Of a stretch of DNA of 64,000 nt, positions 22,539 through 33,700 are shown piece by piece. Position 1 is the first letter of the stretch; each line of letters starts with the position of its first letter. Position numbers and translations under genes: made by a program. This DNA comes from Neonectria sp. B-13 (taxonomy: Eukaryota; Ascomycota; Sordariomycetes; Hypocreales; Nectriaceae), in contig NOKP01000021.1 in assembly GCA_002682825.1 (NCBI GenBank), positions 682,001 through 746,000 of the forward strand. The letters are read 5' to 3'. The notes beneath the pieces are model-generated. The model saw nothing but the letters and a program-made list of their open reading frames with translations, searched no databases and was not told the origin of the DNA.

Positions 22539-23464
22539 GGTAAGCTTGGTTGTAGTGATGAAGAAAGCTCAGAAAGAATCGTGTACCCTTTTGTTCCGGG
22601 TTCGTGGCGGAGGTTGCTTTATATAATAAACTTGGCATGGATATTTCTACCAAGACGCATTATACCTATCAAGTATACTTCCAGTGCAAGGTTTCATTCA
22701 CAAGCTTAGGAGGAGATCATTAGCCGAGGCTGAGGACCGCCCACACCACCTGTTTCAGACATAACAAACAGTCGTCCCATCGCCAGTTCAGCGTTTCCCA
22801 GTAACTTCGTGTTACTATGAAAACTCTCATAGAAAGGGGGTTCGGCGTGACGCGTAAGCATCGACAGCGAGCATTGACACCCCAGACTATCATGGGGGGG
22901 ACTTTGAATGGGATCTGCGGGAGAGTAAAGGCCCGAATCCATTTATTGCCGGGGCTGAAATTGCCCATATGCGGAGAAACGGGCCTCAAATGACGCGCCC
23001 TTTGTTTCTAGTCGAATACATTTCATTACTCGCACCCGTGGTTACGCGTTCTCATATCGCTGTGTAGCCGGCTTTCAATGCCTGCCTCACTATTAGATGA
23101 TCTACGCGTTTCTAGGCAACAAAGACTGGAGGTACCTTTTTTATTAGCCGGTAGATTTAGCCAGATAGTCCAAACCGACATCAGCGCTGGTCATGCGTTA
23201 CGTCTCTCCGCCCACCCTACCCTGTTGTTAATGCGTGTGAGCCCTTGCATCGCTCATTCGCCATCCAGAGAGGCCGAAATCCACTTCACCTGTGCGGTGC
23301 AAGGAACGCAAGGGATGATTAAAAAAGCATGATATGGCAAGGGACAATCTGGTCGCCCAACAACAGCTCATTTACTAGTGTCTCCCACTTCTTCAATAAC
23401 ATTCAATTTCAAGTCTTCCAAACACATTTCCTTTTCCTCCTCCCAACGGATTTATCGTGGGATG
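22539..23464. other. intergenic upstream of esterase
   Basis: About 930 bases holding the esterase promoter and the 3' side of the HET gene. A single TAGCCGA occurs at about 22724, which I treat as chance. No gene seen. Confidence 0.4.
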
Positions 23465-25621
23465 TTAGTAGATAACAAAAGTCACATCGTCTCTCGGGTC
23501 GCGCATGAACTGACCATCCATGATTCCATGCACATATGCCTCCCCAATTAGCAGATACCTCCCCCCATCCTGAGGCCGAAGCACAAAAGGCACGGGAGAG
23601 CCATAGAAAATAGCCACAACATCGCCAGCATCCATCTCCGCGGGACCAAGTCCAACATACCCGCGATTCGTAAGAAAAGGTTTCCAGCCCCTGTTTGTCT
23701 CAACGATGGACAAGTACAAGTTTGACTTGCTCCGGTACTGCATCATCTGCTGTACCGTGGCAGTCACGATGGCGTATACTGCCTCAAACGAGTTATCTGA
23801 TGCATGGCAGGCCTTTTTGGCTTTTTCAGAAATCGTAATGATGCTTTGGAGACTCGTGTAACGCTCGGCGCTGACAGATGTGGCCCTGCGACAGGGTGGT
23901 GCTGAAGTGTCATTTCCGCTGGATGACGTCTTCCTAAAGAACCTAGTCACACGGGTGAAGAACGACCATAGTTTAGAAGGGGATGCGGCTTCTCGGTCGC
24001 CTACTGGGATCCGCCACACGGCTTCCTTGGCCGTTTCTGGGTCGTAAAGAGGTGCTCTGGGATGTTTCAAGTAGGACTCTTGCACAAAGAGCGTGATATC
24101 ACTTAAGAGTTTGTTGACAAAATCGCACTTTGAGTGAGGGTGGTACTGATTCAGCGGGAGTGTTGTGCCTGTTTGGCAAATGGTATCGACCTCAACGCCT
24201 TTGAGAGCTACTGTCCTTGCATTGTCTGTTGCAATCCACTGGGTGATTGTCTTGTCACCACAGGCGGTGTACGCCGTGTCTAAAGACAGCTTGCTAGGCG
24301 AGGGATGTCGTAGGACCCGCCAGTCTGGAACCCAGGAGGGTAGTTCTAAACCGTCGTTGGCTGTCAAATGTGGTGGATGTTGCTGCCTCTGGGCAGTGAA
24401 TGAGTCTGTCGTGGGCTGCGCTGTCGTGACACTAGTGGCTTTAGGTTCAATTCGCGGTAGTCCATGCTGAGCATAAACAAGTAGTGCTGCCTGATCGTGG
24501 GCAAGGATAGCTGTCCAGGTTTCGATAAAAACGTCCTCGCACGTCTTGTCATAATCAGGACAGATTCCAAGCTCCTCGGCGTCACCAGCGAGGTTAAGGA
24601 GGCCAAAGACGCGATCTCTGGGGTCGGTCGTCCGCAGGCTCATACCAGATAAACCAGGTGTATAGGCGTAGACGAGTAGATCCAAGAGCGACTGGGCATG
24701 GCTCGGGTTCTGGAGTGAGCGCTGGAACTCTTGTCTTTGATGGATCATTCTTGTGGCACCATAAACCTTCCCTATGATTATCTTCCGAAAAGCATTAGGG
24801 TTCGAACTTCTGCTGGCGTCCAACATGTCCTCGCCGAGAACACTCTTGCCCTGAGCTTGGGAGTAGCCCCGCGAGAAGAACTTGACCAGGTTGCAAAACG
24901 CGTCCAAGCCGACAGTGTGGGGGCCGCAAGCTACCAAGATCTGTTGTGAGACACAGAACTGTTGCAAGGACCAGGTTTGAAACCAATACTCGTGGTTGAG
25001 TAGCCTCTTTAATGCGCGCTGGCCACGTGTGAACAATGAGGGCCTCAGGGGAGGGTAGTTGGCCAGCAACCAGGAGGCGAAATCAGGGCATTCCAAGGTG
25101 CCCAGATTCCACGACTCTGCTTTGTATTTAAGATGAGAGAAGGCTCTCATGATCTCATCCGCCCAGTCATCATCCTTACCCAGCCAGACTATAGTCTTGG
25201 CTGCCTTCTCGTAGATGTCCCTCATGAGTTGAATCTGCCAGGCTTTCTCATGGTGATTTAGCTGCTGAATACAGATGGCATCGATCCAGAAAGTGACGTC
25301 TTCTTCGTCATCTCTGGGGCTGAATTGCTGAAGAGCGGCAGCGAGATTCCTAGTGACCGGGTATGGGTGACCATCAACTTTGATCTCGATGACATCTCTG
25401 GAGTCTCCCCAAACATAGGAAAGTGCCGTGTATTCGATGTTTTCGTTGAGGGAAGTCTTGATAAGAGAGAGGCTTATCTCTGAATCTTGATCTCCAGGGT
25501 TTCCCGCAGTTGCAGTGGCCTGATGATTGAGATCGTTCGCGCCTTGTTCTTTTGGATGTATTCGTAGAAGTCGAATCTCTCGTTTGAGCGGGTCAAGAGG
25601 CTGGTAAATGTAGGGTGTCAT
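23465..25621 (-). CDS. heterokaryon incompatibility (HET) domain protein
   Basis: A single exon of 718 residues. The HET domain spans roughly residues 65-235, with the hallmark blocks YTALSYVWGD, FWIDAICIQQ, QIQLMRDIYEKAAKTIVWLG and, later, RDRVFGLLNLAG. HET proteins act in fungal non-self recognition and can trigger cell death when paired with an incompatible partner. The C-terminal half is variable and ends in a GDVVAIFYGSPVPFVLRP segment common in this family (the usual gatekeeping strand-rich tail). It stands beside an AT-rich repeat stretch, a usual setting for such genes. The partner and specificity are unknown. Confidence 0.92.
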   Translation of the reverse strand: MTPYIYQPLDPLKREIRLLRIHPKEQGANDLNHQATATAGNPGDQDSEISLSLIKTSLNENIEYTALSYVWGDSRDVIEIKVDGHPYPVTRNLAAALQQFSPRDDEEDVTFWIDAICIQQLNHHEKAWQIQLMRDIYEKAAKTIVWLGKDDDWADEIMRAFSHLKYKAESWNLGTLECPDFASWLLANYPPLRPSLFTRGQRALKRLLNHEYWFQTWSLQQFCVSQQILVACGPHTVGLDAFCNLVKFFSRGYSQAQGKSVLGEDMLDASRSSNPNAFRKIIIGKVYGATRMIHQRQEFQRSLQNPSHAQSLLDLLVYAYTPGLSGMSLRTTDPRDRVFGLLNLAGDAEELGICPDYDKTCEDVFIETWTAILAHDQAALLVYAQHGLPRIEPKATSVTTAQPTTDSFTAQRQQHPPHLTANDGLELPSWVPDWRVLRHPSPSKLSLDTAYTACGDKTITQWIATDNARTVALKGVEVDTICQTGTTLPLNQYHPHSKCDFVNKLLSDITLFVQESYLKHPRAPLYDPETAKEAVWRIPVGDREAASPSKLWSFFTRVTRFFRKTSSSGNDTSAPPCRRATSVSAERYTSLQSIITISEKAKKACHASDNSFEAVYAIVTATVQQMMQYRSKSNLYLSIVETNRGWKPFLTNRGYVGLGPAEMDAGDVVAIFYGSPVPFVLRPQDGGRYLLIGEAYVHGIMDGQFMRDPRDDVTFVIY

Positions 25622-25917
25622 ATTTAGGTGGTTTCTGGGAAGGGAAAGGATACAATCGAAGGGAGCTGAAGGTGATGATGTAGTGTAACTCAGCTTGTGT
25701 TAGGCTGAGGTGGGGCTGGCCGAGTTGAAGTATTGTGGCATGGGTTAAGGCTAGGCGGTTAGAGCCGGCAGAACTGTAATGCCCTTACTTTTCCCTCCTA
25801 TAATTATAGATTATTACAATAATGCTATACTCTTCATAATCCACGTTAACAAATATAGGATTTGAATATTTAAGTACATAAGTAAAAACAAGTTAATAAA
25901 TAGAAGTATTACTATTT
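25622..25917. other. HET promoter and AT-rich flank
   Basis: The promoter of the HET gene, grading after 25790 into strongly AT-rich sequence. No gene is seen. Confidence 0.4.
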
Positions 25918-26027
25918 AGGCAGTAATAGATTACTATCTAACTAGGCAGTAACGGATTACTATCTAGGCAGTAACGGACTACTATTTAGGCAGTAACAGA
26001 TTACTATTTAATTAACTAGGCAGTACT
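25918..26027. repeat. short tandem array, unit AGGCAGTAACGGATTACTAT
   Basis: Five copies begin with AGGCAGTA at 25918, 25944, 25966, 25988 and 26018, spaced 22-30 bases. Each of the first four contains an inverted pair, AGTAA and TTACT, around a 4-base centre, so every unit could form a small hairpin. The surrounding 200 bases are strongly AT-rich. I infer a satellite-like or transposon-derived array. Confidence 0.75.
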
Positions 26028-26657
26028 ATCCCAAGCTTCCGAAGTTCTTCCAGATCTACATGACCTTTGTCAATCACAACACCAAAGCTAACAGATGTAA
26101 CCCAATTTCCTTCGCACCACAACACACCTTACTAACGAGCAACACCTGCCACTGCCTCTTCCGCTGTCAAAGTTAGGATCCCGATTGCATATGAACAACA
26201 TGGATACAGGAACAGGCAGAGGATAAGTAGGCGGAAAGTGGCGACATGGCGTCGGCTGCAGCTCAAGGTATTAACAAACCGTGAAGGCAGCTGTCCCAGA
26301 GTGAAGGCAGCGCTGGCCAGTAAGCCGCCAACGCTGCTACCTGAGAAGCGGCTAAAGAGAGCGAAAGGATCCTGGTCAGTTATTATTTCTATTAGCGCGG
26401 AGCTTTTGACCACTTACTAAACGAAGTACTGGAGTCATACCTGAACGTTCCTCTAGACGTAGGTACGGCGACCTTGTAGCCTAGCGCATAGTTGGCTACA
26501 AAGTCAGCTCTTTGGCTGTCTTCCCAGCCGTTGGCTTTCCTGGTCGAATCCCCGATGACAATCATATTGCTCAGAGTTCTGTAGTGGCTATCGCTCCGCC
26601 AAACACCTAGGGATAGGCCAAAATGGGCGTGTCTTTATTTGGTTCTATAACTCTTAG

Positions 26658-26908
26658 TCACAACATGCAGTTCTCCTGGGATTTTCCTTCCTGGCTCACC
26701 TCTAACCGCCTCCTCCTATTCTGCTCCTCCAGAAGTCCTCGTTGTTCTTGGAAGAGCTGTAACCACTTTCTATCTTTGGTATAACTAGCGGTTCTGATCC
26801 AGTTCTTAAGTGGTTACAATACCCTTTCGGCCCCTCTGATTGTTTCTTTGAAATCGTTGTTGACCTTTGAAGATTTCTGGTAGATTAGGTTGACTTCCTC
26901 GCATTGCG
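26658..26908 (-). pseudogene. decayed coding remnant, possibly transposon-derived
   Basis: A minus-strand frame of about 83 codons reads as plausible charged protein (for example RKWLQLFQEQRGLLEEQNRR) and is broken by one TAA at 26814-26816 that a single C-to-T change could produce from CAA, as repeat-induced point mutation does. It has no start and ends at 26658. I cannot name the family. The neighbourhood (26.0-27.3 kb) has other short broken frames and no intact gene, so a degenerate mobile element is the simplest reading. Confidence 0.35.
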
Positions 26909-27571
26909 CCTTCCTTGAAGGGGCTCAGATCGGGAGGCTAAAGCAAAACCTCATTAACGCGTGGGACTGTTTATCTTAGTTGAAGTCCCAGGGTCCTTCC
27001 TATCTGGGAAGCACTCATATCCCTATCGTGGTTTTTGGAAGGCATGTCTGATGATGACGGCATCCTCACCACTCAGGGTGACGTCGTACACAAAGCCGGT
27101 CCGACATCCATGTGTAAGACAGCATCTAGGCAATCACCGGGCCTTAAGTCAGCGGAGAGAGCTTTCACCCCTATTCTTGCTGCCACGTTTCGCCTGGAAT
27201 GGCCGTGCCGGAACAGTGGGATCTCTAGCGCATCCTTTGGCTGCTCATCGCAGGTAGCTAGCAGGGGTTTGGTCCAATGACAGAACAGAAACTCGACCAT
27301 TGCCGGCGATCAGGCTTGGCAAATCGTTTCCTGGAATTGGACGAGCATCGATGACGTCGTGTACAACAAATCGAGCAATGCCTTGATTGAAGGTAAGCAT
27401 GGGTGAGAGGTAGTCTAACTATGGAGGAGTGAGGGACGAGATGCTGAAGCCATTTATTAGTTGACCAATCCTGCATATTTTTCCCGTTTCATCCACATAT
27501 CATATCCTGCAAGACGACGTACATCGAAACCTAAAACGACATTGAAGCAAGTAAAAGCGTGTCTAACCAAC

Positions 27572-28652
27572 ATGTCAACACTTATTCCCAGACGAGCATG
27601 GAGAGTTCTTACTCTCAACCAGCTATCAAGGCGTGCTGCGTCGGTGCTATCACCAATTTATGGGAATGCCCCGATCTACCATCGGGGATTGCATACGTCC
27701 CAAAACAACAGCACAAAACCCAAGAATCCGGACCCCAGAGAGAATCCGGCGATTGAAACCAAACTGCCTCGAGATACAAACGTTGGCCAGAAATTCCTTG
27801 CAGACTTTAGCCTCAGAGAGAAGGTGTTCATTGTGACTGGAGGCGCACAAGGATTGGGACTGGCCTTGGCCGAAGGCCTCGTTGAAGCAGGCGGGAAAGG
27901 TGGTTATTCCCTATGTTACTCATTTTACTTCGACAGCTCGCTGATCCAGAGTAGTTTATTGTTTCGATCGCGCTACTTCTCCCGATGAAGATTGGCAGGA
28001 GGCGCAACGGCGAGTGGTTCCAGAATGTGGAGGGTCGCTTCAGTACCGACAGCAAGATGTCACCGATGAAGACGGACTTGACCGCCAAATGGCTGAGATT
28101 GCTCAAGAACATGGTGGCTTGGATGGTATCGTCGCTGCGGCAGGGATCCAGAAAATCCTCCCGGCTGTGGATTACCGGGCCAGCGACGTCGCCGAAATGC
28201 TTGCCGTGAACTACACTGGCGTCATGATGACAGCCACCGCAGCAGCCCGGCAGATGATGAAATACAAAAACCGTGGGAGTATCTGCCTCATTGCCAGTAT
28301 CTCCGGGATGGAAGCGAACAAGGGCCTCATCTCTCCAGTTTACAACTCCTCCAAGGCAGCAGTCATTCAGCTCGCGCGGAACCTAGCCATGGAATGGAGT
28401 CCTATCAAAAAAGATGGAACTGGTGGTATCCGAGTTAACTGTATCAGTCCTGGTCATATTTTGACCCCGATGGTTCGGAAGAATTTCGAAGAAGTGCCAG
28501 GATTACAGAAGGAATGGGAGAAGGAAATTATGATGGGAAGGCTGGCCGAGACGCAGGAGTTTAAGAGCGCTGCCCTATTCCTCTTGAGCAATGCCAGTAC
28601 CTACATGACAGGGAGCAACCTCGTTATAGATGGCGGACATTCTTCTTGGTAA
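27572..28652 (+). CDS. short-chain dehydrogenase/reductase with N-terminal extension
   Basis: Two exons give about 340 residues. After a basic, Ser/Thr-rich N-terminal extension of about 75 residues (MSTLIPRRAWRVLTLNQLSR...), possibly a mitochondrial presequence, comes a classical SDR: cofactor motif VTGGAQGLGL, then AAGIQ, catalytic Ser in CLIASISG, and YNSSK. The intron near 27900-27957 joins AGGK to VYCFDRAT. The Asp after the second strand (CFDRA) suggests NAD(H) preference. The pattern is near D-arabinitol/mannitol-type dehydrogenases (ArDH-like), but polyol specificity cannot be proved. The ATG at 27572 is chosen; an upstream in-frame start would add doubtful residues. Confidence 0.85.
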
Positions 28653-28655
28653 AGA

Positions 28656-29032
28656 AAGACGCTTGAGCCCACGAGGATACTAGAAAGCTTTTTGTTTGAT
28701 ATATTAGCCAAGTATTATTTACTCATAGTCTTGTTTGTTGCAGCCAGCTTGAACTCGTCTCATTAAGCATGAACGGAGAAACTTGGATGGCCAAAGGATA
28801 TTGCTCCATTTCTCACTTTAAACAACTGAGCGGACTGAGAGATTCACAAAGTTTTACATTCTAGCCAACCAAACAACAACTTATTCAGCGTTTCATTCTT
28901 GCCAGGCTCTGTGACTGCTCGTTTTTATTCGCCGGAACATCAATGACATGCTCAGATAAGGCCGTCCAACCAGCAAGGAGCTCATTCACTATAGAGAAGG
29001 GAGCTCCGGCTGTCGCATGAAAACTGCCATTA
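28656..29032. other. intergenic 3' region
   Basis: About 380 bases after the SDR stop. A possible second exon of the small gene at 29033-29311 lies here in frame (28885-29030), but no splice I tried joins both frames. Confidence 0.3.
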
Positions 29033-29311
29033 TTAGCTTGCTTTCTTCCATTTAGGCACACAAACATCTGAGGCCAGTTCCTGTGCATCTTTGGTGGGGT
29101 TTAGGAATGGTGTAGCGCCCGGCAAGTTGGAGACGTTTCCGCTGTTGGGCTCTGCGCATGACCTAGTGCAGGGATGAAATATCAGGTCAAACAACCATTG
29201 AGAAGCATCGTTTGAAGTGTTGCCGATTGAGGATATAAGCTCATAGATGGTTTTTTTTACAAGGGTCGCACCGCCAGTTGCAATGCCTGCAAGACCTGCA
29301 ACAACCTCCAT
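29033..29311 (-). CDS. small hypothetical protein
   Basis: An ATG-started frame of 92 residues. The first 35 (MEVVAGLAGIATGGATLVKK) are hydrophobic and Gly-rich, like the start of fungal N-terminal NLR-associated domains or a membrane anchor; the rest has four Cys. An acceptable intron (branch-like CTAAT, AG at about 29031) may remove the last residues. No family is recognised and it may not be a gene. Confidence 0.3.
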   Translation of the reverse strand: MEVVAGLAGIATGGATLVKKTIYELISSIGNTSNDASQWLFDLIFHPCTRSCAEPNSGNVSNLPGATPFLNPTKDAQELASDVCVPKWKKAS

Positions 29312-29904
29312 GGTCGCTAGCGATTATTGAACTCAGGTTGGAAGGTTGTAGGAGAGAAGAGACTGACAGGACTCGTTGAATACTTGAAGTGCGTAAGCAG
29401 TGAGTCGGGCTTGTGCGACGTTTGAACTGAGTGCCTTGCTTACCTTATTCCTGCTAAGCCCACCTGAAGGCAAAATGAAGAGCAGATTATGAGGAGGATC
29501 AGGTTACGGTATGCGTGGGCCAATGGTCGAACTCGAGCGACTATGCAAGAGTACGCTGATCCCCAAGGTCGTTGGGCACGTTTCAACATAGCAATGAGGG
29601 CGGAAGGGTAGTCACGGCATCATCGTCAGGCCTATTCAGGCATTGCTTTTCTTTGACCAGAAATATCAAAGAAGGAGGATACAGTCAGGTAATTTCTCCA
29701 ATGATCAGATTGAGCATATTTAGCAATTACTCGGCTAGGTCGGGTGGACCTCTTGTGGCCACAGGATTTAAATGTGAGATGAATATCCTCGCGCCTGGTC
29801 CTCCCCGGACACTATAAGTAGCAAAGTACCTAGCCACCACGAAGAGAAAGAAAGAAATAAACTAGGTGGAATAGAAACAGAGACAAGCGCTCCTGTTATC
29901 AGCC
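29312..29904. other. intergenic between minus-strand genes
   Basis: About 590 bases, nothing recognised beyond presumed promoter of the small frame and 3' region of the secreted protein. Confidence 0.35.
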
Positions 29905-31453
29905 CTACGAGACAGGCGTGGCCTTGACGTAAGCGCACTTCTCGTCGTCAAAGGGGCTGCCGCAGCCGACATCGTTGTCTTTCTCGATGAAGACGGTGGG
30001 CAGGTTGAAGTAGCACGTAGGTACCTGGCCCCAGACCATGCTTCCCAAGTCGATGTCGTCGTTGTCACCACCATTGAGCGCACAGTCGATGTTGGCGCGG
30101 TAGTACGTCTCACGGTCGCCGAGTCCGTACGAGGCCATCTTGTCGTAGACTTCCGCCTCGACCTCGACCCAGTCGTCGATGCGGTTCGGGTTCGGGCTGT
30201 TCCTCATGACATAGAAGCAGTACTCCTCGCCGGGCTTGAGCTCCAGCCACTGGCGACCGGTGGCATAGCCGCACTCCTCGCGCGAGAGAACGCCGTCGCG
30301 CTTGTCGGCAACAAGGTGCAGCTTGGCGGCCTTCATGACGTCGTTGGCTACCTTCTTCTGGATGTTGTTGCTGATGGACCCGATGGCAACGCGGACGGCC
30401 TCTTCGTCGTCGTCGACGAGGAACCAGCCGCCGTTGAAGAACTTGGCGATCTTGGTCTCGTATGTGTCCCACTTGGGGGCGGGCAACGAGTTGTACTCGT
30501 CATCGCTGGTTCCGCCGCCCATGGCGATACGGAGAGTGTTCTCGAGGGCGCCCGTGGCTTGCTCGAAGGCTTTGGCGAGGGCGCTTGAGATGGAGCCGAC
30601 ATCGATCTCTTCGCTGCCCTGGCTGGCGAGGCCGGAGAAGATACCACCTAGAATACCGAAGCCTGCAGCGATACCGCCGCCCTATGATGCCCCTCACGTT
30701 AGCCACATGAATAAATAAAAAAAGAGTAAGAGAATATGGGGTAGAACGTACAGCTCCCGGTACGAGACCACCCACGGCATTTCCCATGGTGGAGGCTGCA
30801 GCGAGCCAGGCCAAGACGCCACTTGGCGAGTTCTCGTCTCCATCGAAGTCGTCGACCATCTGCGGGATTCTCAAGCCGTTGATGAGAGTCTCCTGGGTAA
30901 GTTGGCGGTTCAGCTCACGGAACTTCTCGTGCACGCCCTTGGCGGCCTGGAAGATCCAGTAAGAGTTCTTGCCCAGTGGCGTTGTGCCGAACTGGTCGAA
31001 TTGGTTGTCGCAGCTCAGGCCGCCCATGGGGTTGCAGTCGTTGCCGAGGGCGGAGCAGCCGGCAGCACCGGACTTGCCCGAGGTACCGCCCTGGACTTGG
31101 TCCTCCATGTTCTTGAGCCATGAGTTCTGATGCTCTGTTCAGAGTTCAGACGTTAGCACTCGACATTCTTTTGTTGTCTTGAGGACGCTAGCGGATGGCA
31201 CGCAGGTCTGCGTAGACATGACGAAGGAACTGCATAGCAGCAACTAAAACGTACCCCAGTGACCCTTGATGAAGAGTTCAAGAGACACGCCCGCGGATGT
31301 CTTTTCCCAGAGATCGTCGACACCCTCGGGGGTTCTTAGATCCCATCCTTTGCAGAGCGTGTCCTTGCTATCAAGGACATCGTCTCTCTTGCTCATGAGC
31401 GGCGAGGCCGTTGCCGAGACGGCAAGGGCTAGGAGACCGGCAGTAGACTTCAT
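29905..31453 (-). CDS. secreted protein of unknown function with pro-peptide
   Basis: Three exons give about 410 residues. A signal peptide (MKSTAGLLALAVSATASP) is followed by LMSKR, a Kex2-like dibasic site, so the mature protein may begin at DDVLDSKD. The middle has GTSGKSGAAGCSALGNDC and a Gly-rich hydrophobic stretch, GGGIAAGFGILGGIFSGLAS, formed across the second intron. The C-terminal 200 residues are acidic and contain several Cys (EECGY, YCFYV, IDCALNGG, PTCYFN, VGCGSP, EKCAYV) likely to form disulphides. Introns are 110 and 100 bases, longer than usual here. I know similar uncharacterised secreted proteins in fungi but no function. An effector, antimicrobial or membrane-inserting role is only conjecture. 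Confidence 0.8.
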
Positions 31454-32634
31454 TGTCGGAAATGGGCTCTTGTAAGGGGGAGGGATGAAACAAGGCGAAT
31501 TGAGGGCTTGGATCCTAAAGAATAGGTTGTTGGCGCCAGAATCTCGAGTCGGTATCGTCTTAAGGAACGAAAGACATACATGGACAGCAGGACGATACTC
31601 TTATTTATGCATTTTGCCAGCCCTGAGCCTGGCCACCTACTGCTACTTAGTAGGCCATGATGACGATGCCAAGTCCAGCGACTCGGAGAATGTGGCATCT
31701 CGAGTGTTTGCCAAGTCAAAGCTGAGCGGTCGTTGACGGTCAGTCCACGAAGGATCGAGTCCCCTACTATGGCAGAGCCACTGCACTAAACTGGAATGAG
31801 CCGTGGACCGTTTTAACCTTGGAATTAAGGATCCGTTGTGGCGTACGGAAGGATCTAGCAGGATTCGGAGGATTTGGTGTCCTTAAATCGGCCCCCAAGG
31901 GAGCCACTATCCCGTAAGGCGAACCACACGGGGAGACCGGATAGCCGCCAGGAGGCCGCGGTGCAACAAGGAATAAGCATAAGTAGCTACCTCGGAAACT
32001 ATTCACAATAGGGCTGGATCGCCACCAGCTCGATCAAGACGGGACGCGCCGAGGCGGCAATCGCGCCACGGTGAGTGGACAGACGGACTAGACGCACCCC
32101 CTCCAATGTCGTTTGCAGGTTTCATCATACCACACGGCCACCCAGGAGCATCGCTTGGCATAAGCGCATTAGCAATAGAAATAGAAACGAGACAGCGCAA
32201 ATATTGTCTCCTATTACTATCCACAGAGAGTTCCACAACAGGTAACACTACGCGTGACGCACCTACTACGTAGGATTGCCATTTGGGACTTTAGTTGCGT
32301 CCGCGGGTGATCCCAGCCCGGAAGTGCAAGGTTCCACAGCCCGGACCTCTTGGCATTGCCGGGTATGACGGAAGTCGGCGCTGAAGAACCCAGACGGGAT
32401 AATTACCTTGCGGATATCTATCATCCTCGAGAACCCGAACAAGGTTCAAGGGTGCATGGTCACTCGAGGGCCTGGATACTTAGCCTGAATGAGGCTGTTT
32501 CCGTACTCTAGCATCTTTGAGACAAGATGAACCATGATATAATTGATACGTATCAATTTGGGACCTCGGGGTCGGAAATAAAAGATTTCACATGTCCCTC
32601 TCCCCCATCTCAAGAAATTATCAACTGTTCCATC
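31454..32634. other. intergenic, about 1.2 kb
   Basis: Holds the promoter of the secreted protein and the 3' side of the next SDR gene. No gene, repeat or tRNA recognised. Confidence 0.4.
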
Positions 32635-33700
32635 TCAGTCACCCAGGGGGTAAGCGTGCAAGACCTGTCCGTAATAAAGAGTTGCATCCTTCGAAGCTAA
32701 GAACACGTAAGTAGGTGCGATTTCGCTTGGCTGCCCCACACGGCCTAGCTGCGACTGCTTCCCAAATCCTTCCATCTGCTCCGCTGGCCGGGACGCCGGC
32801 TGAAGAGGGGTATGTACGGGCCCCGGCGCGACTGCGTTCACCCGGATACCTTTGGGCACCAGCTGTTTCGCCAAAGATTGGGTAAACGATGTGATGGCGC
32901 CCTTGGTTGCTGCATAGTCGACCATGGCAGCTGTGCCTCTGAAGGCGACTGTGGACGTCGTATTGATGATCCTGACATGTTAGCAGGAGCCGGAACGCAG
33001 AGAGTTGCCAGCTGGAGCAGGGAATACTTACGAACCACCTTTCTCCATGTGCCCCAGTGCATACTTGGTCACGGCAAACATCTGCAGGATATTGCTGCGG
33101 AAAGTGCTCTCCACATCGTCCAGGTTGATGTCCTTAATATCCTCGCACATGATTTGCTTTGAGGCGTTGTTGACAAGCACATGGATCTTGCCAAATTTGT
33201 CAACATGCTGCTGGACCGCATTGCGGCAGGTCTCGTTGTCCATCAGGTCTCCAGCAATAAGCAAGCATTGCCGACCTTCCTTTTCCACCATCTTCTGCGT
33301 TTCTTCCGCATCTTTCTGTTCCTCCGGGAGATAAACGATGCTGACGTCGGCACCCTCACGAGCGAACAGCACAGCCACGGACCGGCCAATGCCAGAACTA
33401 TGCACGGTTAGGGGAGATAGCTGATGGGAAAATCGAAACTTACTCCCCACCAGTGATGAAAGCCTTGGTATCCTTCAGTTTTTCTGCTGCCCGGTACTCG
33501 TAGAACTGATCCTTGCCCTCCAACTTTGTGGCTTCACTTGTTGGCTTCATGTCTTGCTCTGTTCTGTTACTTGATCAGTCCTCCGCGACGCTGACTACAG
33601 TGTGAAACAGGGAATATCGCTGTGACAATCGCACGTACCCGGGAAGCTTTTGGGCCTGCTTCTCCTCCACCGGTTGGAATTCACCGTTCTTGCCTGACAT
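32635..33700 (-). CDS. SDR oxidoreductase, YghA/glucose-dehydrogenase-like
   Basis: Four exons give about 295 residues. The first codes for MSGKNGEFQPVEEKQAQKLP; the second for GTEQDMKPTSEATKLEGKDQ and on to AFITGGD; the third continues SGIGRSVAVLFAREGADVSI, so the cofactor motif TGGDSGIGR spans an intron. LVNNAS and the catalytic YAATKGA follow. The N-terminal 40-50 residue leader and the GGDSGIGRSVA variant mark the YghA-like stress-related aldehyde or sugar reductases. The intron 1 acceptor must be the AG before AACAGAGCAAGAC to keep frame. The last exon ends in YYGQVLHAYPLGD, near the family's usual GQVLHPNGG end. Substrate unknown. Confidence 0.85.

Noticed and set aside
26541..26565. 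GGTCGAATCCCC, resembling a tRNA T-loop
   Set aside because: No matching T-stem, anticodon arm or acceptor stem could be formed around it.
31736..31780. GGATCGAGTCCC, resembling a tRNA T-arm
   Set aside because: Stem pairing fails and the other arms are missing.
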